DNA from: CAYJPV01 sp964372095
GTDB lineage: Bacteria; Acidobacteriota; Vicinamibacteria; Vicinamibacterales; JAKQTR01
Length of the DNA stretch: 64,000 nucleotides
Assembly: GCA_964372095.1 (NCBI GenBank)
Contig: CAYJPV010000003.1
Coordinates: 1 to 64,000, forward strand
Direction of reading: 5' to 3'
The notes under the pieces are model-generated. The model made no database searches. It saw nothing but the letters and a program-made list of their open reading frames with translations, and was not told the origin of the DNA. The stretch's first letter is position 1. Every line of letters begins with the position of its first letter. A program made the translations under genes and the position numbers. This document shows, one piece after another, positions 42,448 to 50,894 of the stretch.

Positions 42448-43995
42448 CTACCTGGCCGTCTTGCGCGGCACACGCGTCTCGTTCATGGCCGCGTGATAGG
42501 CGTACGACGCCATGACGACGGCGTTCTTCATCAGGTCCTCGGCCTGGATCGTGTCGAAGAAATCGAGGTTCGTGTGGCCGCCGGTTCCGGGGATGCGGTC
42601 CTGCAGGAACTGGAACCCCGGCAGCCCGGCATTGTCGAACGGCACGTGGTCGGTGCTGCCGACCGACTGGTTCGACACCACGGTCATGCCGAAGTCGGCA
42701 AACGGGGCCATCCACGCCGCCAGCAGCGGCCGGGCCGCCTCGTTGCCTTGCAGGTAGATGCCGCGGTACTGGCCGGCGCCGTAGTCCTGGTTGAAGTACG
42801 CCGAGAGCTTCTCGTACGCGGGCTTGACGCCGATCTTCGGGTCGTTCGGATTCCCGAAGTGCGCGTTGACGTACTCGCGCGAACCGTGGAGGCCCTGCTC
42901 CTCGCCGCTCCAGAGGGCGACGCGAATCGTGCGCCGGGGCTTCGCCCCGACCGACGTCAGAATCCTGGCCGCCTCCAGCACCACCGCCACGCCGGACGTG
43001 TTGTCGCTGGCGTTGGGGCTGGCGTGCCACGTGTCGAAGTGGGCGCCGATCATGACGATCTCGTCTTTCAGGTCGGTGCCCGGAATCTCGCCGAGCAGGT
43101 TGGCGGCCTTCTCCACGCGCGCTCCGATCCGGTTGCGGACGTCGATCTCGACCCTGGCCGGGATGCCGCGCTTCAGGATCCGGTACAGGCGGTTGTAGTG
43201 CTCGGGCGTGACCGCCACGATGGGCGGCGACGCCAGCGTCGCCTCGCGCGACCACCGGTCGGCGTTGGCGCCGGGCCGGGCGAATCCGCGTACGGCACCG
43301 AGCCAGCCGCTCTCGCATTGCAGCACCGCCACGACGCCCTCGGCCTTCAAGAAGGCCATGCGCTCTGCCGGTGTGACGGCATGCGGGCTGGGCACGGCCC
43401 TTGGCGCCGGCGGCCGCACCGGCGCGACCACGGTCTGCTCCAGCTTTCGCAACTCCTCGTCGGTGCGTCGCGGGACGCCGTTGACGAGGGGGGACAGGTC
43501 AATCGTTACCGGCGGCGAAATCAGGACGACGGCCCCCTTCAGCATCCCGGTCATCGCGGTGATGTCCGCTTTCGACTGGATGTCGGCGATCTGTGCCGGC
43601 GCCACCTGCCGGCCGGCCGTGCCCGGCGTGTGCGCCAGGGGATAGGCCACCATCGGCGCGTAGTCGGGCTCGAGCATGTGCAGCGACACGTACTCGTTGT
43701 CCCAGGCCACGCCGTAGTCCATGTACGGCTCCGCGGCGACGTTCACCAGCCCGATCCGGCCCATCTCGGCCAGCGCCCACGCCTGCGCGCGCGTCATGTC
43801 CTCCGACAGGGTGAGCCGCGCGCCCAGCACGTCGGTCATGTAGCTCTCGAAATCCATCACCCGCGAGCGCTGCAGTCCTTCTTCGCGGATCTTCGCCACC
43901 GCTTCGTGAACGACCGCCGGTTGCTGGGCACTCGAGCCGGCTACAAGAGCCACGAGCAGGGCGAGCGAGACCATGGCGGACAGACGGTTTCTCAT
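42448..43995 (-). CDS. Secreted M28 family zinc metallopeptidase
   Basis: 515 residues from ATG 43995 with a signal peptide (LALLVALVAGSSAQQP). A PA-type insert lies at about residues 120-290, and the M28 catalytic core has GAHFDTWHASPNASDNTSG (His and bridging Asp), ALWSGEEQG (catalytic Glu pair), NQDYGAG (Asp) and GGHTNLDFF (His). Predicted aminopeptidase or carboxypeptidase outside the cytoplasm. 23 bases downstream of higA on the same strand. Confidence 0.9.
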   Translation of the reverse strand: MRNRLSAMVSLALLVALVAGSSAQQPAVVHEAVAKIREEGLQRSRVMDFESYMTDVLGARLTLSEDMTRAQAWALAEMGRIGLVNVAAEPYMDYGVAWDNEYVSLHMLEPDYAPMVAYPLAHTPGTAGRQVAPAQIADIQSKADITAMTGMLKGAVVLISPPVTIDLSPLVNGVPRRTDEELRKLEQTVVAPVRPPAPRAVPSPHAVTPAERMAFLKAEGVVAVLQCESGWLGAVRGFARPGANADRWSREATLASPPIVAVTPEHYNRLYRILKRGIPARVEIDVRNRIGARVEKAANLLGEIPGTDLKDEIVMIGAHFDTWHASPNASDNTSGVAVVLEAARILTSVGAKPRRTIRVALWSGEEQGLHGSREYVNAHFGNPNDPKIGVKPAYEKLSAYFNQDYGAGQYRGIYLQGNEAARPLLAAWMAPFADFGMTVVSNQSVGSTDHVPFDNAGLPGFQFLQDRIPGTGGHTNLDFFDTIQAEDLMKNAVVMASYAYHAAMNETRVPRKTAR

Positions 43996-44018
43996 CAGTC
44001 GGCTCCCGAAACACATTG

Positions 44019-44324
44019 TCATGCGACGCGGCTCTGCACTGTCGGTTCAACTCGGATCCACGTGGTCTGCCGAGCGATGCGAAGCTCGTAGTCGGACTGG
44101 AGTTCGAGCCACATCTCGGGAGACGTGCCGAAGTACTTCCCGAGTCGCAGGGCCGTGTCAGCCGAGATCGCGCGACTGCCGTTAACGATGGCACTGACGC
44201 GGTTCGCGGGCACCGCCAAGGCCCGTGCCAGGGCGTTGATGCTGAGCCCCAGAGGCCGCATGAACTCCTCCATGAGGATCTCGCCTGGGGGGATGGGCTC
44301 GAGCAGCTTTGGTCTTGATGCCAT
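44019..44324 (-). CDS. higA: HigA-type antitoxin
   Basis: 101 residues from ATG 44324. Signature: IPPGEILMEEFMRPLGLSIN, then ALAVPANRVSAIVNGSRAIS and FGTSPEMWLELQSDYELR. Follows higB after 10 bases. It lies outside the tRNA-fragment array. Confidence 0.93.
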   Translation of the reverse strand: MASRPKLLEPIPPGEILMEEFMRPLGLSINALARALAVPANRVSAIVNGSRAISADTALRLGKYFGTSPEMWLELQSDYELRIARQTTWIRVEPTVQSRVA

Positions 44325-44334
44325 GAGATGCCTC

Positions 44335-44613
44335 TCAGTGGTAATCCACGATGTCGACGTCGTGGGCATCCCCGCTTCTCCACGTGAAGCAGATGCGCCA
44401 CTGGTCATTGACACCAACACTGTGCTGGCCCCTGCGGTCGCCCTTGAGCGCCCCCAGTTGATTGCCCGGAGGTGCCTTCAAATCGTCTAGAACTCGCGCC
44501 CGGTGGAGATAGAGCAGCTTTCGCCGGGCAGGTCGTTCGATTGTCTGAAATCGCCGGACCGGTACGTCGCGGAACAGCGCCTCGGCGTCCTTGCTCTTGA
44601 AGGACCTGATCAT
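44335..44613 (-). CDS. higB: HigB-type toxin
   Basis: 92 residues. MIRSFKSKDAEALFRD, then QLGALKGDRRGQHSVGVNDQ, WRICFTW and a final VDIVDYH. Clear homologue of the HigB at 40783 but diverged. First gene of the pair. Confidence 0.92.
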   Translation of the reverse strand: MIRSFKSKDAEALFRDVPVRRFQTIERPARRKLLYLHRARVLDDLKAPPGNQLGALKGDRRGQHSVGVNDQWRICFTWRSGDAHDVDIVDYH

Positions 44614-44891
44614 GGAAGCAGGGTATTACGCATGACGTCACATGTCAACGCACCCAACAACCTGACGCGCGCACAGGAGCGGACGTACCGCGCCCTACTC
44701 TTCCTGCGTCAGGTGCGCTTCGGCACCCCGCTGTGCTGAGATGGGATCGTTCGGCGTGCAGTACTACCTGAACGGGTGGAATGAAGTCCGGGTTCTTGTG
44801 GCGCATGCGCACACCCGCATGCGCACACCCGCTTGCCGGGGAAGCCGCGCTCTGACAGACTCTCGGAGGTACGGCCAGAGGGGGTTCGCAG

Positions 44892-46217
44892 ATGGCAGGT
44901 GTGTTGCGCGTGACGCGGCGGGAGTTTCTCGAGATGGCCGGCTCGGCGGCTGCGCTCTCCCTGCCTTTGTGGTGCGCCGAGGAGTACCTGGCGGCGCAGG
45001 AGGCGGCGAGCAAGGGGGGTGAGCCGGGCTCGCTCCGCTTTGGGCTGATCGGCTGTGGCGGCCAGGGACGGGGGGATGCGAAGAACGCCGCCCGTTTCGG
45101 CAGAATCGTCGCGATCTGCGACGTCGACGAGAAGCACCTCGACATCGCCGCAAAGGACTTCCCCGACGCCGTCCGCTACAGCGACTTCCGCAGGCTTCTC
45201 GAACGCAAGGACGTGGACGCCGTGATCTGCGGCGCCGTTGACCACTGGCACTCGGTGATCGCGGTCGCGGCAATGCGCGCAGGCAAGGACGTCTACTGCG
45301 AGAAGCCGCTCACCCTCACGGTGGCGGAAGGTCCGCACATCGTCGCCGAGCAGCAGAAGACCGGCCGCATTCTCCAGACGGGCACTCAGCAGCGCAGCAG
45401 CGTGCATTTCAGGCTGGCGGTCGATCTCGTGCGCAACGACCGGATCGGCACGCTCAAGCAGGTGGAGGTGTGGTTGCCGGCAGGCCTGCGGCAGGGCCCG
45501 TTCAGCCCCGGCGAGGTGCCCGCGGGATTCAACTACGACTTCTGGCAGGGGCAGACGCCGGCCGTGCCCTACGTCAAGGAGCGGACGCACGCCAACTTCC
45601 GCTACTGGTGGGAGTACTCGGGCGGCACGATGACCGACTGGGGCGCGCACCACAACGACATCGTCCTGTGGACGCTCGGGATGGACGACTCCGGGCCCAC
45701 CAGCGTGGAAGGCAAGGCCCTCGTCCAGCCCATTCCCGGCGGCTTCACCGCGGTGTCAGAGTACGAGTTGACGTACACCTACGCCAACGGCGTCGATCAC
45801 TTCTGCCGCAGCACGACCGCCAGCGAGCGGCATGGTGGCGTGAAGGACCCCAATGGCCAGCAGCACGGGATCAAGTTCACCGGCACGGACGGCTGGATCT
45901 GGGCCACACGGAACCTCATCGACGCGAGCGACCGCGAGTTGCTGCGCAAGCCCCTGCCCGCCAGCGCGCCGCGCGTGTACGTCAGCAACGACCACATGCA
46001 GAACTTCGTGGAGTGCGTGAAGTCTCGCAAGGCGCCGATCTGCCCGGCGAGCGTCGGCCACCGCTCCGCGAGCCAGTGCCACCTCGGGGTCATCGCCGTC
46101 CGCCTCGGCCGCAAGCTGACCTGGGACCCCGCGAAGGAGCAGTTCGTCGGCGACGCAGAGGCCACCACGTACCTGTCGCGGGAGATGCGCAAGCCGTACG
46201 ACTTCTCGATGATCTGA
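44892..46217 (+). CDS. Tat-exported Gfo/Idh/MocA family oxidoreductase
   Basis: 441 residues. The twin-arginine signal VTRREFLEMAGSAAALSLPL is followed by the Rossmann fold (RFGLIGCGGQGRGDAKNAAR; AICDVDEKHLD) and the family signature GKDVYCEKPLTLTVAE. Predicted NAD(P)-dependent dehydrogenase acting on a sugar or inositol, in the periplasm or with pre-folded cofactor. Stands alone; substrate unknown. Confidence 0.92.
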   Translation: MAGVLRVTRREFLEMAGSAAALSLPLWCAEEYLAAQEAASKGGEPGSLRFGLIGCGGQGRGDAKNAARFGRIVAICDVDEKHLDIAAKDFPDAVRYSDFRRLLERKDVDAVICGAVDHWHSVIAVAAMRAGKDVYCEKPLTLTVAEGPHIVAEQQKTGRILQTGTQQRSSVHFRLAVDLVRNDRIGTLKQVEVWLPAGLRQGPFSPGEVPAGFNYDFWQGQTPAVPYVKERTHANFRYWWEYSGGTMTDWGAHHNDIVLWTLGMDDSGPTSVEGKALVQPIPGGFTAVSEYELTYTYANGVDHFCRSTTASERHGGVKDPNGQQHGIKFTGTDGWIWATRNLIDASDRELLRKPLPASAPRVYVSNDHMQNFVECVKSRKAPICPASVGHRSASQCHLGVIAVRLGRKLTWDPAKEQFVGDAEATTYLSREMRKPYDFSMI

Positions 46218-46296
46218 GCGGCCGCGAGTCGGCCCCTTGCCGCCGCCGCTGCCAAGCGGCAGGGGAGGATGGCGCAGAACGGCGGACGCCAGTCTG

Positions 46297-46851
46297 TCAG
46301 CGTTCCGGGCTCTTCGGCACACACACCAGCACATTCCGCTCGTCGTGCTCGAACGAGCAGGCGCCCTCGAGCAGGACGCGGAGCTTCTTCCGCGCCCGAT
46401 GGAGACGGACCTTCACGGCGCCGACTTCGATGTCGAGCACACCTGCGATCTCGTCGTGGGAGAGCCCGCCAATGTCGTACAGCAGGATCGCCCAGCGGTC
46501 GGTCTCCGGGAGGTGGTCCACCTGGTCGCGGACGCACGCGCTCATCTCGGCGCGTTCGAGGTCCAATTGGACGCGCGGCTCTACACGCGCGGCCGGCGCC
46601 AGTTCGGGGTCGGCGGCCGCGTCGATGCGGGCCGACTGCCTGTCCCGCAGCTGGTCTATGCACAGGTTGTGCGTGATGCGGAGCAGCCAGCCCAGGACTT
46701 TGGCCGGCTCGCGCAGTCCCTCCACGTTCGCCTGCGCCCGGATGAACGTCTCCTGCACCACGTCGTCGGCGGCTGCCGCGTCGCGCAGGATCGACCTGGC
46801 GTAGGCGCGCACCCGGGAGTAGTGCCGATCGTAGATCTCCCAGAAGTCCAT
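46297..46851 (-). CDS. ECF-type RNA polymerase sigma factor
   Basis: 184 residues. Region 2: IYDRHYSRVRAYARSILRD and DDVVQETFIRAQANV; region 4: GLSHDEIAGVLDIEVGAVKV RLHRARKKLR-type helix-turn-helix. A C-terminal tail has two Cys (GACSFEHDERNVLVCVP). No anti-sigma gene adjoins; the three-base-spaced upstream gene is an AhpD-like protein, so redox regulation is possible. Confidence 0.92.
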   Translation of the reverse strand: MDFWEIYDRHYSRVRAYARSILRDAAAADDVVQETFIRAQANVEGLREPAKVLGWLLRITHNLCIDQLRDRQSARIDAAADPELAPAARVEPRVQLDLERAEMSACVRDQVDHLPETDRWAILLYDIGGLSHDEIAGVLDIEVGAVKVRLHRARKKLRVLLEGACSFEHDERNVLVCVPKSPER

Positions 46852-46854
46852 CGT

Positions 46855-47130
46855 TCAGCCGTTGCGCGAACAACACGAGGGGGCAGATGTCGGGGAGCAG
46901 GCCTCAGCCTGCTCCTGCTGGCCGGCGCCGCGCATCGCCTCGCCGACGGCACTCATCACCGCGATGTTCGCCCCGGCCTTGACCTTCCCAGCCAGCGTCA
47001 CCGCCGCCTGGATCTCCGACGGGTCCAGCCCGGCCCGGAGTGCCTCGCCGTGGTAGTGCCGGAAACAGGCGACGCAGTTGGCGGCCACCGCCGCGCCCAG
47101 GCACACCAGCACGCTCGTCTTCTCGTCCAT
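46855..47130 (-). CDS. AhpD/carboxymuconolactone decarboxylase-like protein
   Basis: 91 residues from ATG 47130. AhpD-like active-site region NCVACFRHYHGEALRAGLDP with a CxxC (Cys-Val-Ala-Cys), then IQAAVTLAGKVKAGANIAVM. A Cys-rich tail (ACSPTSAPSCCSRNG) is unusual. Peroxidase-coupling or thiol-redox role inferred. It ends three bases before the ECF sigma start, so the two form an operon. Confidence 0.82.
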   Translation of the reverse strand: MDEKTSVLVCLGAAVAANCVACFRHYHGEALRAGLDPSEIQAAVTLAGKVKAGANIAVMSAVGEAMRGAGQQEQAEACSPTSAPSCCSRNG

Positions 47131-47287
47131 GTCCGTCCCCCTTCCGAGTCCAGCGCCATGCCTCATGCGCCTACGACGGACTGAGCCGCCCAAAGGTTAC
47201 ACCCGGTTGAGGCGGGATGTAACCCACATGCCCTCGATTCCGTCCTTCAGTTACCGCGCCAAGGAGGGCTGCGGTGGAGGGCCAGCC

Positions 47288-48049
47288 ATGAGAGTCCTGA
47301 TCGTCTTCGCGCACCCCGATCCTCATTCGTTCTGCGGGGCGCTGCTCGCCCGCCTCGATGCCGGCTTGAGAGCCGCGGGACACGACGTGGAGGTGGCCGA
47401 CCTCCAGGCCGAGGGGTTCAACCCCGTCTTCAACGCGTTCGACGGCGCCTTCTTCGCCGACGAGTCCGTGCCGGAGGAAGTGCTCGAGCGGATGCAACTC
47501 CGCGAGCGGGTTCTCGCCGCGGCGGGCGGGCCAATCCGCCGCGCCATCGCGCGCCGCTGGCTGCGGGGACGGAGCCTGCGCGAGGTGGCGCGGCTCGTCT
47601 ACGCCCGCCGACCGAAGGACGTGCTGCGCGAGCAGGCTCGGGTCCGAGCGGCCGACGGGCTGGTGGTCATCGCTCCGGTCTACTGGTTCGGGTTCCCGGC
47701 GATTCTCAAGGGATGGATTGAGCGGGTGTTCACCCACGGGTTCGCCTACCGGTTGACGACCGAGGGGTGGAAGGGCGACGTCGCCGGCAGGATCCCGCTG
47801 CTCACGCAGAAGAAGGCACTCCTCGTGAGCACGACATTCTTCGGGGCTGACGTCTACGAATCCGGGGCGAAGGACGCCATGGAGCGACTCATCGACTCGT
47901 GGGGTTTCCGGTATCCGGGCATTCGCACGGTCGAGCACAAGTACTTCTGGGGCGTCCCCATCGTCACGGCGGAGACGCGGGCGCGCTACCTGGAGGAGGC
48001 CTACGAACTGGGCCTGCACTACGCGAAGGACAGAGGCCATGAAGACTGA
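47288..48049 (+). CDS. NAD(P)H dehydrogenase (quinone)-like flavodoxin-fold protein
   Basis: 253 residues from ATG 47288. Flavodoxin_2 pattern: RVLIVFAHPDPHSFCGALLA, then ADGLVVIAPVYWFGFPAILK and GWIERVFTHGFAY. Probably a two-electron quinone or nitro-compound reductase. Its stop overlaps the next start by 11 bases. Confidence 0.88.
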   Translation: MRVLIVFAHPDPHSFCGALLARLDAGLRAAGHDVEVADLQAEGFNPVFNAFDGAFFADESVPEEVLERMQLRERVLAAAGGPIRRAIARRWLRGRSLREVARLVYARRPKDVLREQARVRAADGLVVIAPVYWFGFPAILKGWIERVFTHGFAYRLTTEGWKGDVAGRIPLLTQKKALLVSTTFFGADVYESGAKDAMERLIDSWGFRYPGIRTVEHKYFWGVPIVTAETRARYLEEAYELGLHYAKDRGHED

Positions 48050-48542
48050 CGTGACGTCGTTGGCACCGTGGTGGAGGGGAAGGCGAGGCGAATGGTACGT
48101 CCTTGCACAGGCGGGTCTGTTCCTGCTCGTGGCGCTGGGGCCTCGGACGGCACCGTGGCTGCCCGCGTGGCCGGATGCCGTACGGGCGGCGTCGCCGATC
48201 GCAGGCGCGGTGCTGCTAGTCGCCGGGGGGCTGTGGATCGTCGCCGGTGCGGCAGGGCTCGGACGGAGTCTCACCGCACTCCCCTACCCGAAGGATGACG
48301 GGACCCTCGTCGACACCGGGGCGTTCGCCTTCGTACGGCACCCGATGTACTGCGGGGGGATCTGGGCGGCCGTGGGATGCGCGCTCTGCACGCGGAGCCT
48401 GCTGACCCTCGCCTACGCGGCGGTGCTGACCGTGTTCTTCGACGTGAAGGCGTCTCGAGAGGAGCGTTGGCTCGCCTCCGCGTTCCCCGGCTACACCGCC
48501 TACCAGGCGCGCGTCAGGAAGCTCATCCCGTTCGTGTACTGA
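48039..48542 (+). CDS. Isoprenylcysteine methyltransferase-like (PEMT/ICMT) membrane protein
   Basis: 167 residues with four to five membrane helices. The SAM-binding signature of the family is present: YPKDDGTLVDTGAFAFVRHP, then MYCGG, and later EERWLASAFPGYTAYQARVR KLIPFVY. Substrate unknown; bacterial members methylate lipids or small molecules. Coupled to the upstream quinone reductase. Confidence 0.87.
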   Translation: MKTDVTSLAPWWRGRRGEWYVLAQAGLFLLVALGPRTAPWLPAWPDAVRAASPIAGAVLLVAGGLWIVAGAAGLGRSLTALPYPKDDGTLVDTGAFAFVRHPMYCGGIWAAVGCALCTRSLLTLAYAAVLTVFFDVKASREERWLASAFPGYTAYQARVRKLIPFVY

Positions 48543-48721
48543 AGGCGCCACAAGCCAAGACGCGTCATCGCGCCGACTCTTCACGCCAGTCGGGCCTGGT
48601 GTATCTGAATCGCCGGCGTTCCCTCGCCGTACGCGGCTAGGCGTCTGCGGCCGATCCTGAACGTCGCTGTCCAGATGAGGAAGGGAGATCGGAATCCAGA
48701 GCGCGGAGAAATCGCCCCTGG

Positions 48722-49696
48722 TCATCCAACCGTGATGATCACCTTCCCACGCGCATGCCCCGCTTCCACGTAACGAATGGCGTCGGGGAGTTCGTTGAGC
48801 GGAAAGTACCGGTCGGTCACGGGCGTGACCGTGCCGCTCGCGATGAGGCCCTGCAGCGTCACGAGATCCTCCTGGCGAGTCTTCGCGAGGAACCCGACCA
48901 GCTTCTGGCTCACGAACCAGGACGTCACCAACTGCGCGAGGGAATCCAGGATGAGCGTGAAGGAGCCGGTGTCCGTTCCCCCGCCTCCGATCGCCACGTA
49001 GGTCCCGTTCGCGAGCAGGACGCGCCGGCACGCCGACAACGATCGGTTCCCGACACAGTCGAAGAACAAGTCGAAATGACGCCCGCTCGTCGCGAAGTCG
49101 TGGCGTGTGTAGTCGATGACGTGGTCCGCGCCGATGGTTCGCACCAGATCCACGTTCCTCGTGCTGCAGACGCCCGTCACGTCAGCGCCGAACGCTTTGG
49201 CGATCTGGACGGCAAACGTGCCCACGCCTCCCGCGGCGCCGTTGATCAGGACCTGCTGTCCTGGCTGGAGGCGTCCATAGTCGCGAAGCCCCTGTAATGC
49301 TGTCAGCGCCGCGATCGGGACGCCGGCCGCCTGCTCGAACGAGATGCGATCCGGCTTGGTGACCAGTCCCGATTCGGCAGCGCACGTGTACTCGGCGAAG
49401 GCCCCCTTGCACACGCCGAACACCGCATCGCCGGGCTTGAACCGTGTCACGGTCCTCCCGACGGCTTCCACGTGGCCTGCGACATCGACACCAAGCCGGG
49501 GGCTCTTCGGTCCGGCGAGGCCGAAGACGACGCGACCGACGCGCGGCGTACCCCGCAGAAAGTGCCAGTCCAGCGGATTGACCGCCGCCGCACGAATCCT
49601 GATCAGGACCTCTGCGTCCTTGGGGACGGGTGTGTCAACGTCCATGATCCGGAGGACATCCGGAGGTCCGTATTGTGTGTAGATGGCGGCTTTCAT
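48722..49696 (-). CDS. Zinc-independent MDR quinone oxidoreductase
   Basis: 324 residues from ATG 49696. Starts MKAAIYTQYGPPDVLRIMDV; nucleotide-binding motif INGAAGGVGTFAVQIAKAFG. Catalytic zinc cysteines of classical alcohol dehydrogenases are absent, so it belongs to the quinone oxidoreductase branch. NADPH-dependent reduction of quinones or enones in the cytoplasm. The GTG/ATG choice upstream is open, but homology begins at this ATG. Confidence 0.9.
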   Translation of the reverse strand: MKAAIYTQYGPPDVLRIMDVDTPVPKDAEVLIRIRAAAVNPLDWHFLRGTPRVGRVVFGLAGPKSPRLGVDVAGHVEAVGRTVTRFKPGDAVFGVCKGAFAEYTCAAESGLVTKPDRISFEQAAGVPIAALTALQGLRDYGRLQPGQQVLINGAAGGVGTFAVQIAKAFGADVTGVCSTRNVDLVRTIGADHVIDYTRHDFATSGRHFDLFFDCVGNRSLSACRRVLLANGTYVAIGGGGTDTGSFTLILDSLAQLVTSWFVSQKLVGFLAKTRQEDLVTLQGLIASGTVTPVTDRYFPLNELPDAIRYVEAGHARGKVIITVG

Positions 49697-49758
49697 GGGC
49701 ACAACATCCCTGACGCGGGCAATGGGCATCGTCGGTTGCGTGAATCGTAACATGGGCG

Positions 49759-49814
49759 GTTCCTGAACCTCTTGAACGCTTGAGCAACCTTCGTGGCCGG
49801 GAGGTGTGTCGGGC
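49759..49814 (+). pseudogene. Relic of a PIN-toxin cassette 3' end
   Basis: 56 bases match 39024-39078: the last codons of the PIN toxin (FLNLL..A, stop) and its downstream flank up to GGTGTGTCGGGC, with about eight differences. No more of the gene is present. Suggests a former TA cassette here, or a shared cassette-end sequence. Confidence 0.7.
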
Positions 49815-49884
49815 CGCCCGCAGCCCGGGTCCCGCATGCAACTCGCCCTGCGGATTGCACGTAGTCCATCCACAGGAGGAATCC

Positions 49885-50787
49885 ATGCAGCGGAAGCGGT
49901 TGATTCTGGGGGCGGCGGTGCCGTTGGTGATCGGGGTGCTGGTCCTGGGAGCGGCCGCCGTGCGCGGCGTGAAACAGGTGGCGCTGGAGCGCGCGGTCGA
50001 GGACTTGCGGAGCCAGGCCACCACGCAGGTGACGAATCGCCAGTTCGTGCAGGCCGCCGACACGTTCGAGCGGCTCCAGGTCCTGTGCATGGACTCAGGA
50101 CGTTACCAGGAGGCGCTTGACGCCTCCCGGGCGATCGAGGACGCCTCGCGGCACATCCCCGGGCGCCAGTCGCCGTGGAATTTCGTCCGGATCGCCGAGG
50201 CGTACTTCGCCATGGGCGACCGGGACCGCTACTTCGAATGGATGCAGAAGGCCGTTGACGAACGCTCCTTCTCGAAGGTGAGCTACTTCGAGGGATCCCG
50301 CCTCGACCCGCTCCGTCGTGACCCGCGATTCACGAGACTGGTGGCGGCATCGTCTGCGCTTGTCGGCGTGGGAACACCTGCCAGGGATTTCGAGGTCACG
50401 CTGCTGGACGGCTCGACGTTCGCCCTCTCGGCCCAGAAGGGCAAGATCGTGGTGATCGACTTCTGGTACGTGCTGTGCGCCCCGTGCCGAGAAGAACTGC
50501 CGAACCTCCGGGCGATTCATGCGGAGTTCAAAGACCAGGGCCTGGTCGTGGTCGGCATCAGCCTGGACACCGACCGGAAACTGCTCGACGACTACGTGAA
50601 GCAGGCTGCGATTCCCTGGCATCTTGCCTGCTCGCTCAGCGGCTGGGACGACCCGACGGTGAAGCTGTACCGAATCAGCGCCACGCCCTCGACGTGGGTG
50701 ATCGACCGCCACGGCGTCGTGCGGTACAACGACCTGCGGGGCGAAGCTCTGCGACGCGCGGTGGAGGCACTCATCAGGGAGTCTTAG
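49885..50787 (+). CDS. TlpA/ResA-like thiol-disulfide oxidoreductase with helical N-domain
   Basis: 300 residues from ATG 49885 (AGGAGG upstream). A single N-terminal anchor (LILGAAVPLVIGVLVLGAAA), a helical TPR-like region at residues 30-165, then an AhpC/TlpA thioredoxin fold with VIDFWYVLCAPCREELPNL (CAPC redox motif) and ATPSTWVIDRHG. Faces the periplasm. Reduces or isomerises disulfides. Confidence 0.88.
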   Translation: MQRKRLILGAAVPLVIGVLVLGAAAVRGVKQVALERAVEDLRSQATTQVTNRQFVQAADTFERLQVLCMDSGRYQEALDASRAIEDASRHIPGRQSPWNFVRIAEAYFAMGDRDRYFEWMQKAVDERSFSKVSYFEGSRLDPLRRDPRFTRLVAASSALVGVGTPARDFEVTLLDGSTFALSAQKGKIVVIDFWYVLCAPCREELPNLRAIHAEFKDQGLVVVGISLDTDRKLLDDYVKQAAIPWHLACSLSGWDDPTVKLYRISATPSTWVIDRHGVVRYNDLRGEALRRAVEALIRES

Positions 50788-50894
50788 GGACAGGCTGACT
50801 ACGTCTCTGGGCCAGCTCCTCACGAAAGACGACGCGGGTGGCTATCCGCATGTGACTATCCTTGCAAATAGCGTAGTGGCGATCCATAATTACA

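Noticed and set aside
42286..44091. 601-codon plus-strand frame opposite the M28 peptidase
   Set aside because: Shadow composition with no recognisable domain; the minus strand has the signal peptide and all metal ligands.
44804..44835. Tandem GCATGCGCACACCC repeat
   Set aside because: Only two copies; no sign of an iteron array or origin.
46297..46851. ECF41 sigma factor
   Set aside because: The AhpD-like neighbour fits, but the protein has 184 residues and lacks the C-terminal SnoaL-like extension of ECF41.
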